DNA of 64,000 nucleotides from Deinococcus aestuarii. GTDB lineage: Bacteria; Deinococcota; Deinococci; Deinococcales; Deinococcaceae. The DNA is taken from contig NZ_JAHKSN010000003.1 in NCBI RefSeq assembly GCF_018863415.1, forward strand, positions 211,001 to 275,000, given 5' to 3'. This document shows positions 6,652 through 15,572 of the stretch, piece by piece. The translations under genes and the position numbers were made by a program. Below the pieces are notes generated by a model that saw only the letters and a program-made list of their open reading frames with translations, had not been told where the DNA came from and made no database searches. How positions within the stretch are numbered: the stretch's first letter is position 1; each line of letters starts with the position of its first letter.

Positions 6652-8943
6652 TCACACCTCCCGGACGGCGGGTAGGAGAAGGTGGAAGGTGGTGCCCGCG
6701 CCGGGGGTGCTCTCGGCCCAGATGCGGCCCCCGTGCCCCTCGACGATCTTCTGGCAGATGGCGAGCCCCAGCCCGGTGCCCTCGTAGCGGTCGCGGGTGT
6801 GCAGGCGCTGGAACATCCCGAAGATGCGCTTCAGGTACGCCTGCTCCATCCCGATGCCGTTGTCGGCGACCCGCACGTGCCAGTGCCCGCCCTCCCGCTC
6901 GGCGAGGACGCGGACCAGCGGGGGCACGTCCGGGCGGCGGAACTTCAGCGCGTTGCCGATCAGGTTCTGGAAGACCTGGGCGAGCTGCCGCGCGTCCCCG
7001 GAGACGGTGGGCAGCTCGTCCGCCTCCACCCGGGCGCCCGCGCCGCGCACCGCCGCGCCCAGGGCCTCCAGCGCGTCTCCCACGGCCCCGGCGAGGGGCA
7101 CGGGCCGCGGCGCGGGTGACCCGGCGCCCAGGCTGGCGTAGGCCAGGAGGTCGTCCACCAGGGTCTTCATGCGGGTGGCCCCGCCCGTGATGAAGCCCAG
7201 GTAGCGCCGGGCGCCCCCGGGCAGGTCTTCGCCGTACTTGCGCTCGAGCAGCCCGGCGTAGCTCACGACCGTGCGCAGCGGCTCTTGCAGGTCGTGGGCG
7301 GCCACGAAGGCGAACTGTTCGAGGTCGCGGTTGCTGCGCGCGAGTTCCTCGTTCGAGCGCCGCAGCGCCGCCTCGGCCTCCTGCCTCTCGGTCACGTCCC
7401 GGAAGGTCACGACGACCCCCTCCGTCTCCCCCGAGGCCCCCCGCAACGGGGTGGTGGTGTACTCGACCGGGAAACTCGTGCCGTCCTTGCGCCAGAAGAC
7501 CTCCCCGTCCACCCGCCGGACCCGCCCGTCCACCCGCGCCGCCTGGATCGGGCAGGCCTCCTCGGGGTACGGGGTGCCGTCCGCCCGGGCGTGGTGGATG
7601 AGGGCGTGCTGGGGCCGGCCCAGCATCTCCTCCAGCCCGAACCCCGTCAGGGCGAGCGCGGCGGGGTTGGCGAAGGTCGTGTGCCCGCGCAGGTCGAGGC
7701 CGAAGATGCCCTCCCCGGCCGAGTCGAGGATCTGGCGGTTGAGGGCCTCGAGCCGGGCGTTGCGGTCCGAGAGGGCCCGCTCGGCGGCCTTGCGGTCGCT
7801 CAGGTCGAGGACGTAGGCGACCAGCGCGTCCCCGGGAGCGCCCGCCCGGGTCACGGCCACGAGGACGGGCAGCCGGGTGCCGTCCGCAAGCAGGTATTCC
7901 TTCTCGTAGGGGTCGCTGTGGCCGCGCTCCCGGGCCTGACGGATCGCGCGCTCGTCGGCCGGAAGCCACTCGGGCGGGGTGAGGGAGAGCCAGTTGACCC
8001 GCCCGGCCGCGAAGTCCTCGCGGGGAGCGCGGATCAGGCGCAAAAAGGCGTCGTTCACGTACGGGAGCCGCCCCGCCGCGTCCCCGATCACCACGCCGAT
8101 GGGGTTGGCGTCGGCGAGGCGGCGAAAATGCGCCTCGCTCTCGCGCAGCCGGGTCTCGGCGCGAACCTGCTCGGTCACGTCGCGGCTGGATTCGAGCACC
8201 GCGAACTCGCCGGGACGGTCTCCCGGCAGCAGGACGTGGCGCGAGTCCACGACGACCTCCCGCCCACCTTTCGTCGTGTGGGTCAGTCTCCCGCGCCACT
8301 CGCCGCGTTCGCGCAGCCGCGCCCCGAAGGCCGCCGCATCCAGGCCGTCCCCCCACCGGGTGCCCAGCAGCGTGTGGGGGACCTGCCCGAGCGCCTCCGC
8401 CCGGGAAAAGCCGTACAGCTCCTCGGCGGCGCGGTTCCAGAAGGTGACGCCGCCGCCCAGGGTCCAGACGACCACCGCGTCGTTCGTCAGCTCCAGCAGC
8501 TCGGCCTGGTGCCGGGCGGTCTCCTCGGCCTGGCGGTGGCGGGTGAGGTCGCGCGAGACGGCGAAGAGCCGCTCGACCCTTCCGTCGGCGCCGCGCACCG
8601 GGCCGACCGTGACCTCCCACCACTTCGGGGTGCCCCGGAAGGTGGGGCAGTACCCCTCGAAGCGCCCGGTCCGCCCCTCCCGCGCGGCGGCGACGGCGGC
8701 TTCCAGGGCGGGCCGGGTCTCCTCGGGCCAGAGGGAGGGCCACAGGACGTGCTCGCACACCTGGAAGTCGTCGAGCTCCATCACCTGCCGCCCGCCCTCG
8801 TTCATGTCGAGCAGGTGCGCGCCGAGGTCGAGGACTTTAATGCAGTCGGCGCTCGCGTCCACGATCTGACGCAGCAGCGCGAGGTCTTCGGGGCCCACGT
8901 CCATGCCGTCGCGGGTGGCCGGGCGATCTGCGGGGGAAGACAC
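6652..8943 (-). CDS. Multi-PAS sensor histidine kinase
   Basis: 763 residues. Four PAS domains follow each other at about 22-135, 145-258, 268-385 and 400-520. A HisKA-like domain has the phospho-acceptor H550 in VAAHDLQEPLRTVVSYA, a form typical of phytochrome-like kinases. The HATPase domain has the N-box QNLIGNALKFRRP, the G1 motif DNGIGM and the G2 motif GTGLGLAICQKIVEGHGG. There are no membrane segments, so it senses a cytosolic signal. No response regulator gene is adjacent. GTG 8943 follows a TAGCAT -10 box by six bases. Confidence 0.93.
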   Translation of the reverse strand: MSSPADRPATRDGMDVGPEDLALLRQIVDASADCIKVLDLGAHLLDMNEGGRQVMELDDFQVCEHVLWPSLWPEETRPALEAAVAAAREGRTGRFEGYCPTFRGTPKWWEVTVGPVRGADGRVERLFAVSRDLTRHRQAEETARHQAELLELTNDAVVVWTLGGGVTFWNRAAEELYGFSRAEALGQVPHTLLGTRWGDGLDAAAFGARLRERGEWRGRLTHTTKGGREVVVDSRHVLLPGDRPGEFAVLESSRDVTEQVRAETRLRESEAHFRRLADANPIGVVIGDAAGRLPYVNDAFLRLIRAPREDFAAGRVNWLSLTPPEWLPADERAIRQARERGHSDPYEKEYLLADGTRLPVLVAVTRAGAPGDALVAYVLDLSDRKAAERALSDRNARLEALNRQILDSAGEGIFGLDLRGHTTFANPAALALTGFGLEEMLGRPQHALIHHARADGTPYPEEACPIQAARVDGRVRRVDGEVFWRKDGTSFPVEYTTTPLRGASGETEGVVVTFRDVTERQEAEAALRRSNEELARSNRDLEQFAFVAAHDLQEPLRTVVSYAGLLERKYGEDLPGGARRYLGFITGGATRMKTLVDDLLAYASLGAGSPAPRPVPLAGAVGDALEALGAAVRGAGARVEADELPTVSGDARQLAQVFQNLIGNALKFRRPDVPPLVRVLAEREGGHWHVRVADNGIGMEQAYLKRIFGMFQRLHTRDRYEGTGLGLAICQKIVEGHGGRIWAESTPGAGTTFHLLLPAVREV

Positions 8944-8949
8944 GGGCTC

Positions 8950-8955
8950 ATGCTA
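8950..8955 (-). promoter_or_regulatory. -10 box (TAGCAT) of leaderless histidine kinase gene
   Basis: On the minus strand TAGCAT ends six bases before GTG 8943; no ribosome binding site is present. Confidence 0.5.
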
Positions 8956-9058
8956 GAGCGTTTCTTGGGGAAGCGGGGTCTCCCCGCCCCCACCCCGCCC
9001 CGCCAGAGTAAGGTGGAGGGGTCCCAACCACAACCGATCCGGTGAAGTCGGAGGGTAG

Positions 9059-9086
9059 CCCCGGTCCACGGGCGGGCGGACCGGGG
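9059..9086. terminator. Terminator-like hairpin downstream of CBS gene
   Basis: Nine-base-pair stem CCCCGGTCC / GGACCGGGG with a ten-base loop. It lies 30 bases beyond the stop of the CBS-domain gene. The pyrimidine-rich TCTTCT tail is on the plus-strand side, so its direction is uncertain. Confidence 0.45.
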
Positions 9087-9116
9087 TCTTCTACGCCGGA
9101 CATCGGGGGCCGGGCG

Positions 9117-9968
9117 TCAGGCGGGGGCCTCCTCCTCCCCGCGCCAGTCGCCCAGGACGGTGCTCAGCACGTCGCTCACCGTCACGACGCCGAGCAGCAC
9201 GCCGTCCTCGCCGATCACCGGCAGCCCGTAGACCTCCGCCTCCAGCATCCGCTCCATCGCGCGGTGCATCGGGGCACTCCCCAGGACGTACCCGCTCGGC
9301 GGGCGCATCAGGTCGCGCACCGAGCGGCCCGCCAGGACCGGCGGAGCTTCCGGGGCGCTCCCCACGTGGTCCAGTTCCTCCCGCTCGGCCTCGGCCTCCA
9401 GGTCGCGGGCGTGGACCACCCCGACGAGGTGTTCGCCCTCCAGCACGGGCAGGACGTGCCGCCCCGTCTCGCGCAGGCGCCGCAGGGCCTCTTCGGCCGG
9501 CACCTGCGCCGTCACGGTCAGGACCTCCCGCTTCATATGCTGGGCCACGCTGCCCCAGGTCAGGCGCGGGCGGCGCACCTCGGCGCGCAGCACGTCTTTG
9601 CGGGTGAGCATCCCCGCCAGCGTCCCGTTCTTGTCCAGCACCGGCAGGCCGCCCACCCGCCCCGCCAGCATCCGGGCGACCGCCGGGCGCAGGTCCTCGC
9701 CCACGCGGGCGGTGAGGACGGGCGAGTGCATCACGTCCTGCACGCGCATCCTCCCCACCTGCGCGGTGAAGGCCCAGGGGTCGCGCAGCCGGGGCAGCCC
9801 GCGCCGCACGTCCCCGGCGGTCACGATGCCCACGAGGCGGCCCCCGTGCAGCACGGGCAGGCGCCGCAGGCCGAGGCGATCCATCTTCACCACGGCGGCG
9901 GGCAGGGGCTCGTGGGCGGGGACGCTCACCACCTGGGGACTCTTGACCTCCGCGACCGTCACGCTCAT
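9117..9968 (-). CDS. Protein with four CBS domains
   Basis: 283 residues made of two tandem CBS pairs (Bateman modules): about 8-60, 72-125, 138-190 and 215-275. Repeated motifs such as LPVLHGGRLVGIVTAGDV and LPVIGEDGVLLGVVTVSDV mark each unit. CBS pairs usually bind adenosine nucleotides and regulate a partner protein; no partner is fused here. AGGAGG eight bases before the ATG at 9968 fixes the start. Confidence 0.9.
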   Translation of the reverse strand: MSVTVAEVKSPQVVSVPAHEPLPAAVVKMDRLGLRRLPVLHGGRLVGIVTAGDVRRGLPRLRDPWAFTAQVGRMRVQDVMHSPVLTARVGEDLRPAVARMLAGRVGGLPVLDKNGTLAGMLTRKDVLRAEVRRPRLTWGSVAQHMKREVLTVTAQVPAEEALRRLRETGRHVLPVLEGEHLVGVVHARDLEAEAEREELDHVGSAPEAPPVLAGRSVRDLMRPPSGYVLGSAPMHRAMERMLEAEVYGLPVIGEDGVLLGVVTVSDVLSTVLGDWRGEEEAPA

Positions 9969-10277
9969 CGTCTGCGCCTCCTGGGGGAAGGCTCGGGCGG
10001 CGGCATTACGGGAGCGTTACCCCGCCCGGCCCCCCGAGCATACAGAGGGCCGGCCGGAAGCTTCGGGCGCTCTCCCGGCACCCCCTCCGGGGAAGGACAG
10101 GGGGGGCCGCAGGTGAACGGGTGGAAAGCGCCGGAACCGGTTTCGCGCTACCATCTGCGGCGCCTTTCGCCCCCGACCCCACCGGACGGGGCGCAGGCCC
10201 CACGCGGGGCGCCCGTCCCCGACGCCCACCTCTCCCCTCCCCCGCCCCGCGCCGGGGCTGAACCCTGCGAACGACCC

Positions 10278-10493
10278 ATGCCCAGACACTCCCCGCCGAA
10301 GATGCCCAGATACACCGACGAGATTCCCGAGGGGCTGGCGACGGCCGATCAGCTCCGGGCCCAGGGCCTGAAGCCCGGCACCACCGCGCCGGTCGCCCTG
10401 CTGGAGTACAGGGGGCCGGGCCGCAGCGGCGTCTGCGGCCTGTTCGAGCGCGCGGCGGCGCGGCCAGCCGGGGGACGGGACGGTGTGGCCTGA
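10278..10493 (+). CDS. Small conserved hypothetical protein
   Basis: A 71-residue frame containing DEIPEGLATADQLRAQGLKP followed by a short strand-rich part (VALLEYRGPG). This pattern recalls a short, poorly characterised module in Deinococcus and actinobacterial proteins, but I cannot name a function. The start is uncertain: ATG 10278 or ATG 10302. A possible -10 box TACCAT (10149-10154) would leave a leader of about 120 bases. The rest of 9969-10277 shows nothing convincing. Confidence 0.5.
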   Translation: MPRHSPPKMPRYTDEIPEGLATADQLRAQGLKPGTTAPVALLEYRGPGRSGVCGLFERAAARPAGGRDGVA

Positions 10494-10532
10494 GCCTGCT
10501 TTCCGGCCGGATGACGGAAGCCGGGCGGTTTC

Positions 10533-11411
10533 CTAGGACCCTGGCCCGGAGGGAGCCCGACCCGGGGCCTGGCCGGTCAGCCGGTAAAACGCGTGGGGGC
10601 GCCAACGCCGCACCACCGCCCGGGCGGGCGGCAGCATGTGCCAGCGGACCGGCAAGTGATCCACCACCAGGCCCATCGTCCGCTTGAACAGCATCAGGGA
10701 GGCGTGTTCCGGGGTCTCCAGCCCGTTGACGAAGGTGTGGACGCCGGGCGTGCGGCGGCACAGCATCGCCACCTCGAAGTTCAGCAGGGTGGGGAGGTTG
10801 CTCGGCAAGGCCCACGAGGCGTAGTAGACCTCCCCGGCGTACGCCACCCCGTCCACGACGTACGCGTCCCCGTACCCCCCGAGCCGCCCGTCGATCAACC
10901 CCGCCAGCACGCACCAGTGCCGCCCCCGGGCGTAGTGCCGCAGCTTGTCCGCGTAGGCTGCGCGGGAGGGCGGGGCCCGGTGCCCCGTGCGCGCGAGACT
11001 GTCCCGGACGAGCTCGTGGCCCTGCTCAGCGAGCAGCCCCAGGTCGGTCAGTTGCACCAGACGCACCCGCTGGCGGGCCCCCCGCAGGCAACTGCGCCGC
11101 CGCCGCTGGAGACTGAACTCGTCGTAGCGGGCGAGGTCGGGCGGGCGAATGATCGGGAGCGTCCCGTTGGCGGCGCCCGCGTCCCCGGGGCGCAGCACCG
11201 CCCGGTGCCCCCAGCCCCAGGGGGGCGCCGCCCGCGCCTCGTCCAGACTCAGGCGGCGGAGCAGATGTACGGGCTGGTAAAAGCCCCGGGCGCCCACCTG
11301 CTCCCAGTGCACCCCGCCGCGCAGCACGACCTGCGCCCCCTCGGCGCGGCGCGCGGCGGCGAATTCGGCCTCCGTGACGGACACGAGGGCGGCCTCGGCG
11401 ATGTCCCTCAT
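10533..11411 (-). CDS. GNAT/FemAB-like acyltransferase, paralog B
   Basis: 292 residues, last gene of the leftward exopolysaccharide operon and a tandem duplicate of the gene just upstream (about 70 % identical by eye). The segment from about 165 (CVLAGLIDGRLGGYGDAYVVDG) to about 255 (LMLFKRTMGLVV) has the shape of the acceptor and acyl-binding half of FemAB-type GNAT proteins. It probably adds an acyl or aminoacyl group to a sugar of the repeat unit. There is a 55-base gap to the upstream gene. Substrate unknown. Confidence 0.6.
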   Translation of the reverse strand: MRDIAEAALVSVTEAEFAAARRAEGAQVVLRGGVHWEQVGARGFYQPVHLLRRLSLDEARAAPPWGWGHRAVLRPGDAGAANGTLPIIRPPDLARYDEFSLQRRRRSCLRGARQRVRLVQLTDLGLLAEQGHELVRDSLARTGHRAPPSRAAYADKLRHYARGRHWCVLAGLIDGRLGGYGDAYVVDGVAYAGEVYYASWALPSNLPTLLNFEVAMLCRRTPGVHTFVNGLETPEHASLMLFKRTMGLVVDHLPVRWHMLPPARAVVRRWRPHAFYRLTGQAPGRAPSGPGS

Positions 11412-11466
11412 CGCTTCTCCTTCAGCCCGCCGGACCCCGCGGGGGGGCCATCTTGCGGGCCGTGAC

Positions 11467-12336
11467 CTAGAGCGTCGGCCGGGGCGGCGCGGCCTGCCCG
11501 ATCAGCCGGTAGTACGAGTTGGGGCGCCGACTCTGGACCAGGGCCCGCACGGGGGGCAGCATGTGCCAGCGCAGCGGCAGGTGGTCCACGACGAACCCCA
11601 TCGCCCGCTTGAACTGCATGACCCGGGGGGCCTCGGGGGTCTCCAGCCCGCTCACGTAGGTGTGGACGCCCGGGGTGCGGCGGGCCAGCATGACGAATTC
11701 GAAATTCAGCAGGGTGGCGATGTTGCTGGGCACCGCCCACGCGGCGGAGTAGCTGTCCTGAGCGTACGCCACCCCGTCCACGACGTACCCGTCGATGTAG
11801 CCCCCCAGCCGCCCGTCGATCAGCCCCGCGAGCACGCACCAGTGCCGTCCCCGGTCGTATCGCCGCAGGCCGCTCAGGTACGCCTCCCGGGAGGGCGGGG
11901 CGCGGTGCCCGGTGCGGGTGAGGGTGTCGGTGACGACCGCGTGGCCCTCCTCGGCGAGCCGCTCCGAGCCCGTGAGCTGCACCACGCGCACCTGCTGGCG
12001 GGCCCCCCGCAGGTAGTTGCGCCGCCGCCGCTGAAGGCTGACCTCGTCGTAGCGGGCCAGGTCGGGCGGGCGAACGACGGGCAGGGTGCCGTTGGCGGCG
12101 CCCGCGTCCTCGGGGCGCAGCACCGCCCGGTGGCCCCAGGACCAGCGCGGCGCCGCCCGCGCCTCGTCCAGACTCAGGCGGCGGAGCAGATGCACGGGCT
12201 GGTAAAAGCCCGGCGCGCCCATCCGCACCCAGGCCACCCCGCCCTGGAACACCACCCGCGCGCCCTCGGCCCGGCGGGCAGCGGCGAGTTCGGCCTCCGT
12301 GACGGGGACGAATGCGGCCTCGGCCAACTCTCTCAT
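11467..12336 (-). CDS. GNAT/FemAB-like acyltransferase, paralog A
   Basis: 289 residues, start ATG 12336 with a ribosome binding site (GAGGA). It aligns along its whole length with paralog B; differences cluster around residues 120-150 and 180-195, which may set substrate preference. Conserved blocks include GFYQPVHLLRRLSLDEARAA near 43-62 and CVLAGLIDGRLGGYIDGYVV near 165. Its place behind an aminotransferase and a FemAB-like gene suggests it modifies an amino sugar or another polysaccharide residue. Confidence 0.6.
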   Translation of the reverse strand: MRELAEAAFVPVTEAELAAARRAEGARVVFQGGVAWVRMGAPGFYQPVHLLRRLSLDEARAAPRWSWGHRAVLRPEDAGAANGTLPVVRPPDLARYDEVSLQRRRRNYLRGARQQVRVVQLTGSERLAEEGHAVVTDTLTRTGHRAPPSREAYLSGLRRYDRGRHWCVLAGLIDGRLGGYIDGYVVDGVAYAQDSYSAAWAVPSNIATLLNFEFVMLARRTPGVHTYVSGLETPEAPRVMQFKRAMGFVVDHLPLRWHMLPPVRALVQSRRPNSYYRLIGQAAPPRPTL

Positions 12337-12390
12337 CGTTCCTCCTCATGGGCCGGGGCTCCTGGCGGCCCGGCGATTGGCGACGGCGGC

Positions 12391-13587
12391 CTAGCGGCTG
12401 GCCTCCCGCACGACGCCCTCCACCACGTCGGCGACCTGCTCCAGGTCCTCCGGCGTGAGGGTCGGGTGCACGGGGAACATCAGGGAGGTCTCGCCGAGGT
12501 CCCGGGCGACGGGGAGGCGGGTGCGCGGACCCAGCCCGGCCCGCACGAAGGCCTGTTCGAGGTAGATCTCCGAACACGACCCGCTGAAGCACGGCACCCC
12601 GCGCGCCGTGACCTCGGTCATGAGGCGGTCGCGCGACCAGCCCCCTTGCAGGCGATCCGGGCGCACGTAGGCGTAGAACTTGTACTGCGCGTGCTCCATC
12701 CCGGCGGGGACCTCGGGCACGCGCAGGGCGTCCAGGGCCCGGAAACGCCGCGCGAGCACCGCCGCGTTCTCCCGGCGCCGCCGCGACCACTCGGGCAGCT
12801 TGCGCAGTTGCAGGCGACCGATGGCGGCCTGCACCTCCAGCATCCGCCAGTTGGTGCCGAACGACTCGTGCAGCCAGCGGAAGCCCGGCGGGTGCTCGCG
12901 CTCGTACACCGCCGCATAGCTCTTGCCGTGGTCCTTAAACGCCCACGCCTTTTTCCACACGTCCTCGTCGTTCGTGACGATCAGGCCGCCCTCGCCGCCC
13001 GTCGTGATGATCTTGTCCTGGCAGAACGAAAAGCAGCCCACGTCGCCGAAGGTGCCCACCGGGCGGCCCCGGTAGGTCGCCCCGTGCGCCTGGGCGCAGT
13101 CCTCGATCACGAACAGCCCGTGCTCGCGCGCCAGGTCGAGGATCGGGCCCATCTCGCAGGGCCAGCCCGCGAGGTGCACGGCGATGATCGCCCGGGTGCG
13201 CGGCGTGATCACCCGCGCGACGGTCTCGGCGGTCAGGTTGCCGCTGTCCGGGTCCACGTCGGCGAGGACGGGCACGGCGCCGCGCATCACCGCCGCGCTC
13301 GCCGAGGCGATAAAGGTGCGCGGCGTCGTGACCACCTCGTCCCCCGCGCCCACCCCGAGGGCGTACAGCGCCAGTTCGAGCGCCACCGTCCCGTTGTGCA
13401 GCGCGACCGCGTGGCGCATCCCCAGCGCCCCGGCGTACTCCCGCTCGAACTCCCGGCCCTCGGTGCCGGTCCAGTAGTTCACCCGGCCGGAGGCGAGCAC
13501 CCGCGTCACCGCCTGGGTCTCGTCTTCCCCGAAGGAGGGCCACGGGGCGAACGGCCGCTCGGTCCTGTTCCTGGTGCTGGCTGTCAT
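12391..13587 (-). CDS. DegT/DnrJ/EryC1 family PLP-dependent sugar aminotransferase
   Basis: 398 residues. The SFCQDKIITTGGEGG motif carries the PLP lysine K192; the VIEDCAQAHGATYRG block (Asp163) and the N-terminal VNYWTGTEGREFE and ALHNGTVALELAL segments are family hallmarks. These enzymes transfer an amino group from glutamate to keto-sugar nucleotides. With the dehydratase at 30.5 kb and the formyltransferase at 14.7 kb it can make a 4-amino, then 4-formamido, 4,6-dideoxy-HexNAc nucleotide (inference). ATG 13587 is the only sensible start. Confidence 0.92.
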   Translation of the reverse strand: MTASTRNRTERPFAPWPSFGEDETQAVTRVLASGRVNYWTGTEGREFEREYAGALGMRHAVALHNGTVALELALYALGVGAGDEVVTTPRTFIASASAAVMRGAVPVLADVDPDSGNLTAETVARVITPRTRAIIAVHLAGWPCEMGPILDLAREHGLFVIEDCAQAHGATYRGRPVGTFGDVGCFSFCQDKIITTGGEGGLIVTNDEDVWKKAWAFKDHGKSYAAVYEREHPPGFRWLHESFGTNWRMLEVQAAIGRLQLRKLPEWSRRRRENAAVLARRFRALDALRVPEVPAGMEHAQYKFYAYVRPDRLQGGWSRDRLMTEVTARGVPCFSGSCSEIYLEQAFVRAGLGPRTRLPVARDLGETSLMFPVHPTLTPEDLEQVADVVEGVVREASR

Positions 13588-13632
13588 AAGACCTCCCCTC
13601 GTCTTTCCCTGCGACCCTTCCGACCCTGCCGC

Positions 13633-14685
13633 TCACAGGGAGACGGACGGCCGGACCGGGCGGCGGTAGCCCGGAAAGAACCCCGCGCCCCCGCTCGGTA
13701 CCCCCCGGCGCTCACACAGGGCGCGGTACCGCGGCCCGTCCACCACCCATTTCCACAGCCGAAAGACGTGAAACCGCTTGGAAAAGCCCGCCTTGAAATG
13801 GAAGAGCGAGTCCTCCTCTCCGCCCAGGCCGCCGCCGAGATGAAACACCCCGGCCCGGCGTTCCCCCGCCCACAGCCGCACCGTGTCGAACAGCAGCTTC
13901 GTGGGCGCCAGCCTCAGGAACTCACAGCGGGTGCCGCCGAGGTGGTACTGAACGATGCCCCGCGAGCGGGTAAAGATTCCGGCGCAGATCATCCGCCCCT
14001 CCAGAAAGCAGCCGAACAGGTGGGCCTCGTAGTCCCCGGCCCCGAACAGGCGGTCGAAGTAGCGCCGGTCGAAGAAGTAGCCCGGGCCCGCCCCGACCCG
14101 CCGCATGGTGTCGTGGTAGATCTCCATGAAGTCGTCGGTGAACCCCCCGGGCGAGATCTCGCGGCACTCCACCCCCGCCCGCCTCAGGCGGTTGATGCCC
14201 GTCCGGTGGTTTTCCCGGTAGAGCGAGCGCTGCCGCTCCGGGGACGTGGACAGGTCGATGGAGACCGTCCGGCCCACGTCATGGACCTCGCCCAGCCCCG
14301 CGAGCACGTGGTGGTTGTTCAGCAGGGGATGGAGCCGCGAGAAGACGGCGACCACCCGCTGGTCGGTGAAGAAGTCCGTCAGGTCGGCGTGGAAGCGCGC
14401 GTGGTCCCGGTCCGTCAGGCGCTCGAAATTCGCCACCGGACCGGCGTAGCCGTACACCGAGGTCACGTCACGCCAGTCGGGGCGTCCCGCCCCCGGCGGG
14501 TCCACCGGGCGCAGGAGGACCGGCAGCAGGATGCGCGACTCGCCCTCCCCCGAGCACAGGAGGTAGCCCTGTTCGCCCTCCTGAAGCACGTTCTCGGTGT
14601 AATCGGCGGTGTGGTACACGTCGTACTCGACCGTGGAGAGCGCCGCTCTCCAGGCCGCCTTGTCGCTCAGGCCGATCACCTGCAT
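13633..14685 (-). CDS. FemAB-like GNAT family acyltransferase
   Basis: 350 residues with a FemAB/BioF2-like double-GNAT layout: an N-terminal half with VYHTADYTENVLQ and VYGYAGPVANF, then a C-terminal half with RSLYRENHRTGINRLRRAGV, DDFMEIYHDTMRRVGA and AHLFGCFLEGRMICAGIF. FemAB proteins use aminoacyl-tRNA, and relatives in polysaccharide loci are thought to transfer amino acids or acyl groups onto amino sugars. Gaps to both neighbours are about 50 bases, within the operon. Substrate not known. Confidence 0.75.
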   Translation of the reverse strand: MQVIGLSDKAAWRAALSTVEYDVYHTADYTENVLQEGEQGYLLCSGEGESRILLPVLLRPVDPPGAGRPDWRDVTSVYGYAGPVANFERLTDRDHARFHADLTDFFTDQRVVAVFSRLHPLLNNHHVLAGLGEVHDVGRTVSIDLSTSPERQRSLYRENHRTGINRLRRAGVECREISPGGFTDDFMEIYHDTMRRVGAGPGYFFDRRYFDRLFGAGDYEAHLFGCFLEGRMICAGIFTRSRGIVQYHLGGTRCEFLRLAPTKLLFDTVRLWAGERRAGVFHLGGGLGGEEDSLFHFKAGFSKRFHVFRLWKWVVDGPRYRALCERRGVPSGGAGFFPGYRRPVRPSVSL

Positions 14686-14735
14686 GGACCGTTCCTCAAC
14701 GCCCTTTCCGGGGCCGGGCGCCTGACCTGCCCATC

Positions 14736-15572
14736 CTACTTCGTCCCGGCCTTCGAGGCGCTGGGCTGGAGGGCGGGCCTGCGCCCGGCCCCCGCGCCCG
14801 CCCGCCCGGACGCGGCGGGAAGCTGGTAGGTCTGCCCGTCCTCCACCAGCGACTGCAAGATCGCGTCGTTCACGAGGGTGTACTTGACCCCGCCGATCTC
14901 GATGTAGGCCCCGGTGTAGGGGGGAAACCAGAAGGCGCGGACCTTGCGCCCCACGTCGTCACCCTCCTCCACCCGTTTCATCGCCTCCATCTGGGCCCGC
15001 GAGACGTACCGGCCACCCTCGTTGCTCTCGGAGGGGAGCAGGCCGAACCTCAGCACCCGCCTCATCACCTTTTTGTAGAGCGCGAGCATGAACGCCTGGC
15101 TCTTGGCCTCCAGGGTGAGGGCCGTCTCCTCCTCGGAGTCGATGCTGAAGGAAAACCGCTCGATGATCCGGCCCGTGTCGATGCCCCGGTCGATGTAGTG
15201 GGCGGTCACCGACCACGCGTCGAGGGCGTCGAGGATCGCCAGGTTGTACCCGGCCGTTCCCTTGTACTCGGGCAGCGGGGCGGGGTGAAAGTTGACGATC
15301 CCGGAGCGGGGGTGGCCCAGCAGCGGGGGCTTGATCTTTTTCCAGTAGACGAACGAGACGGCCACGTCGAGGTCCAGCAGGCCGTCCCCGATCAACCGGC
15401 AGACCTCCTCGAGGCTGAACAGCGGAAGGCCGAGCCCGGCGGCGACGGCGGCGGTGGGCGAGTTGGCAATGTGGGAGTCCGTGACCACCCCGACGACCTC
15501 GAAGCCGTTCGCCACCGACCACTCCAGGGCCCGCGCGGCGGCCGGTTTGCGGCCCATAAACAGCATCTTCAT
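14736..15572 (-). CDS. Sugar N-formyltransferase (methionyl-tRNA formyltransferase fold)
   Basis: 278 residues. The formyltransferase catalytic triad is visible as N94 and H96 (IVNFHPAPLPEYKGTAGYN) and D132 (HYIDRGIDTGRIIERF). The enzyme should use N10-formyltetrahydrofolate. It lacks the tRNA-binding C-terminal domain of Fmt, and its neighbours point to an amino-sugar nucleotide as acceptor. The start overlaps the stop of the upstream sugar transferase gene by four bases (ATGA), so the two are translationally coupled. Confidence 0.88.
   Translation of the reverse strand: MKMLFMGRKPAAARALEWSVANGFEVVGVVTDSHIANSPTAAVAAGLGLPLFSLEEVCRLIGDGLLDLDVAVSFVYWKKIKPPLLGHPRSGIVNFHPAPLPEYKGTAGYNLAILDALDAWSVTAHYIDRGIDTGRIIERFSFSIDSEEETALTLEAKSQAFMLALYKKVMRRVLRFGLLPSESNEGGRYVSRAQMEAMKRVEEGDDVGRKVRAFWFPPYTGAYIEIGGVKYTLVNDAILQSLVEDGQTYQLPAASGRAGAGAGRRPALQPSASKAGTK

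Noticed and set aside
11374..14829. 1151-codon open frame on the plus strand opposite the acyltransferase and aminotransferase genes
   Set aside because: It is a shadow frame in very GC-rich DNA: Pro/Arg/Gly/His-rich, no family motif, and antisense to four well supported genes.
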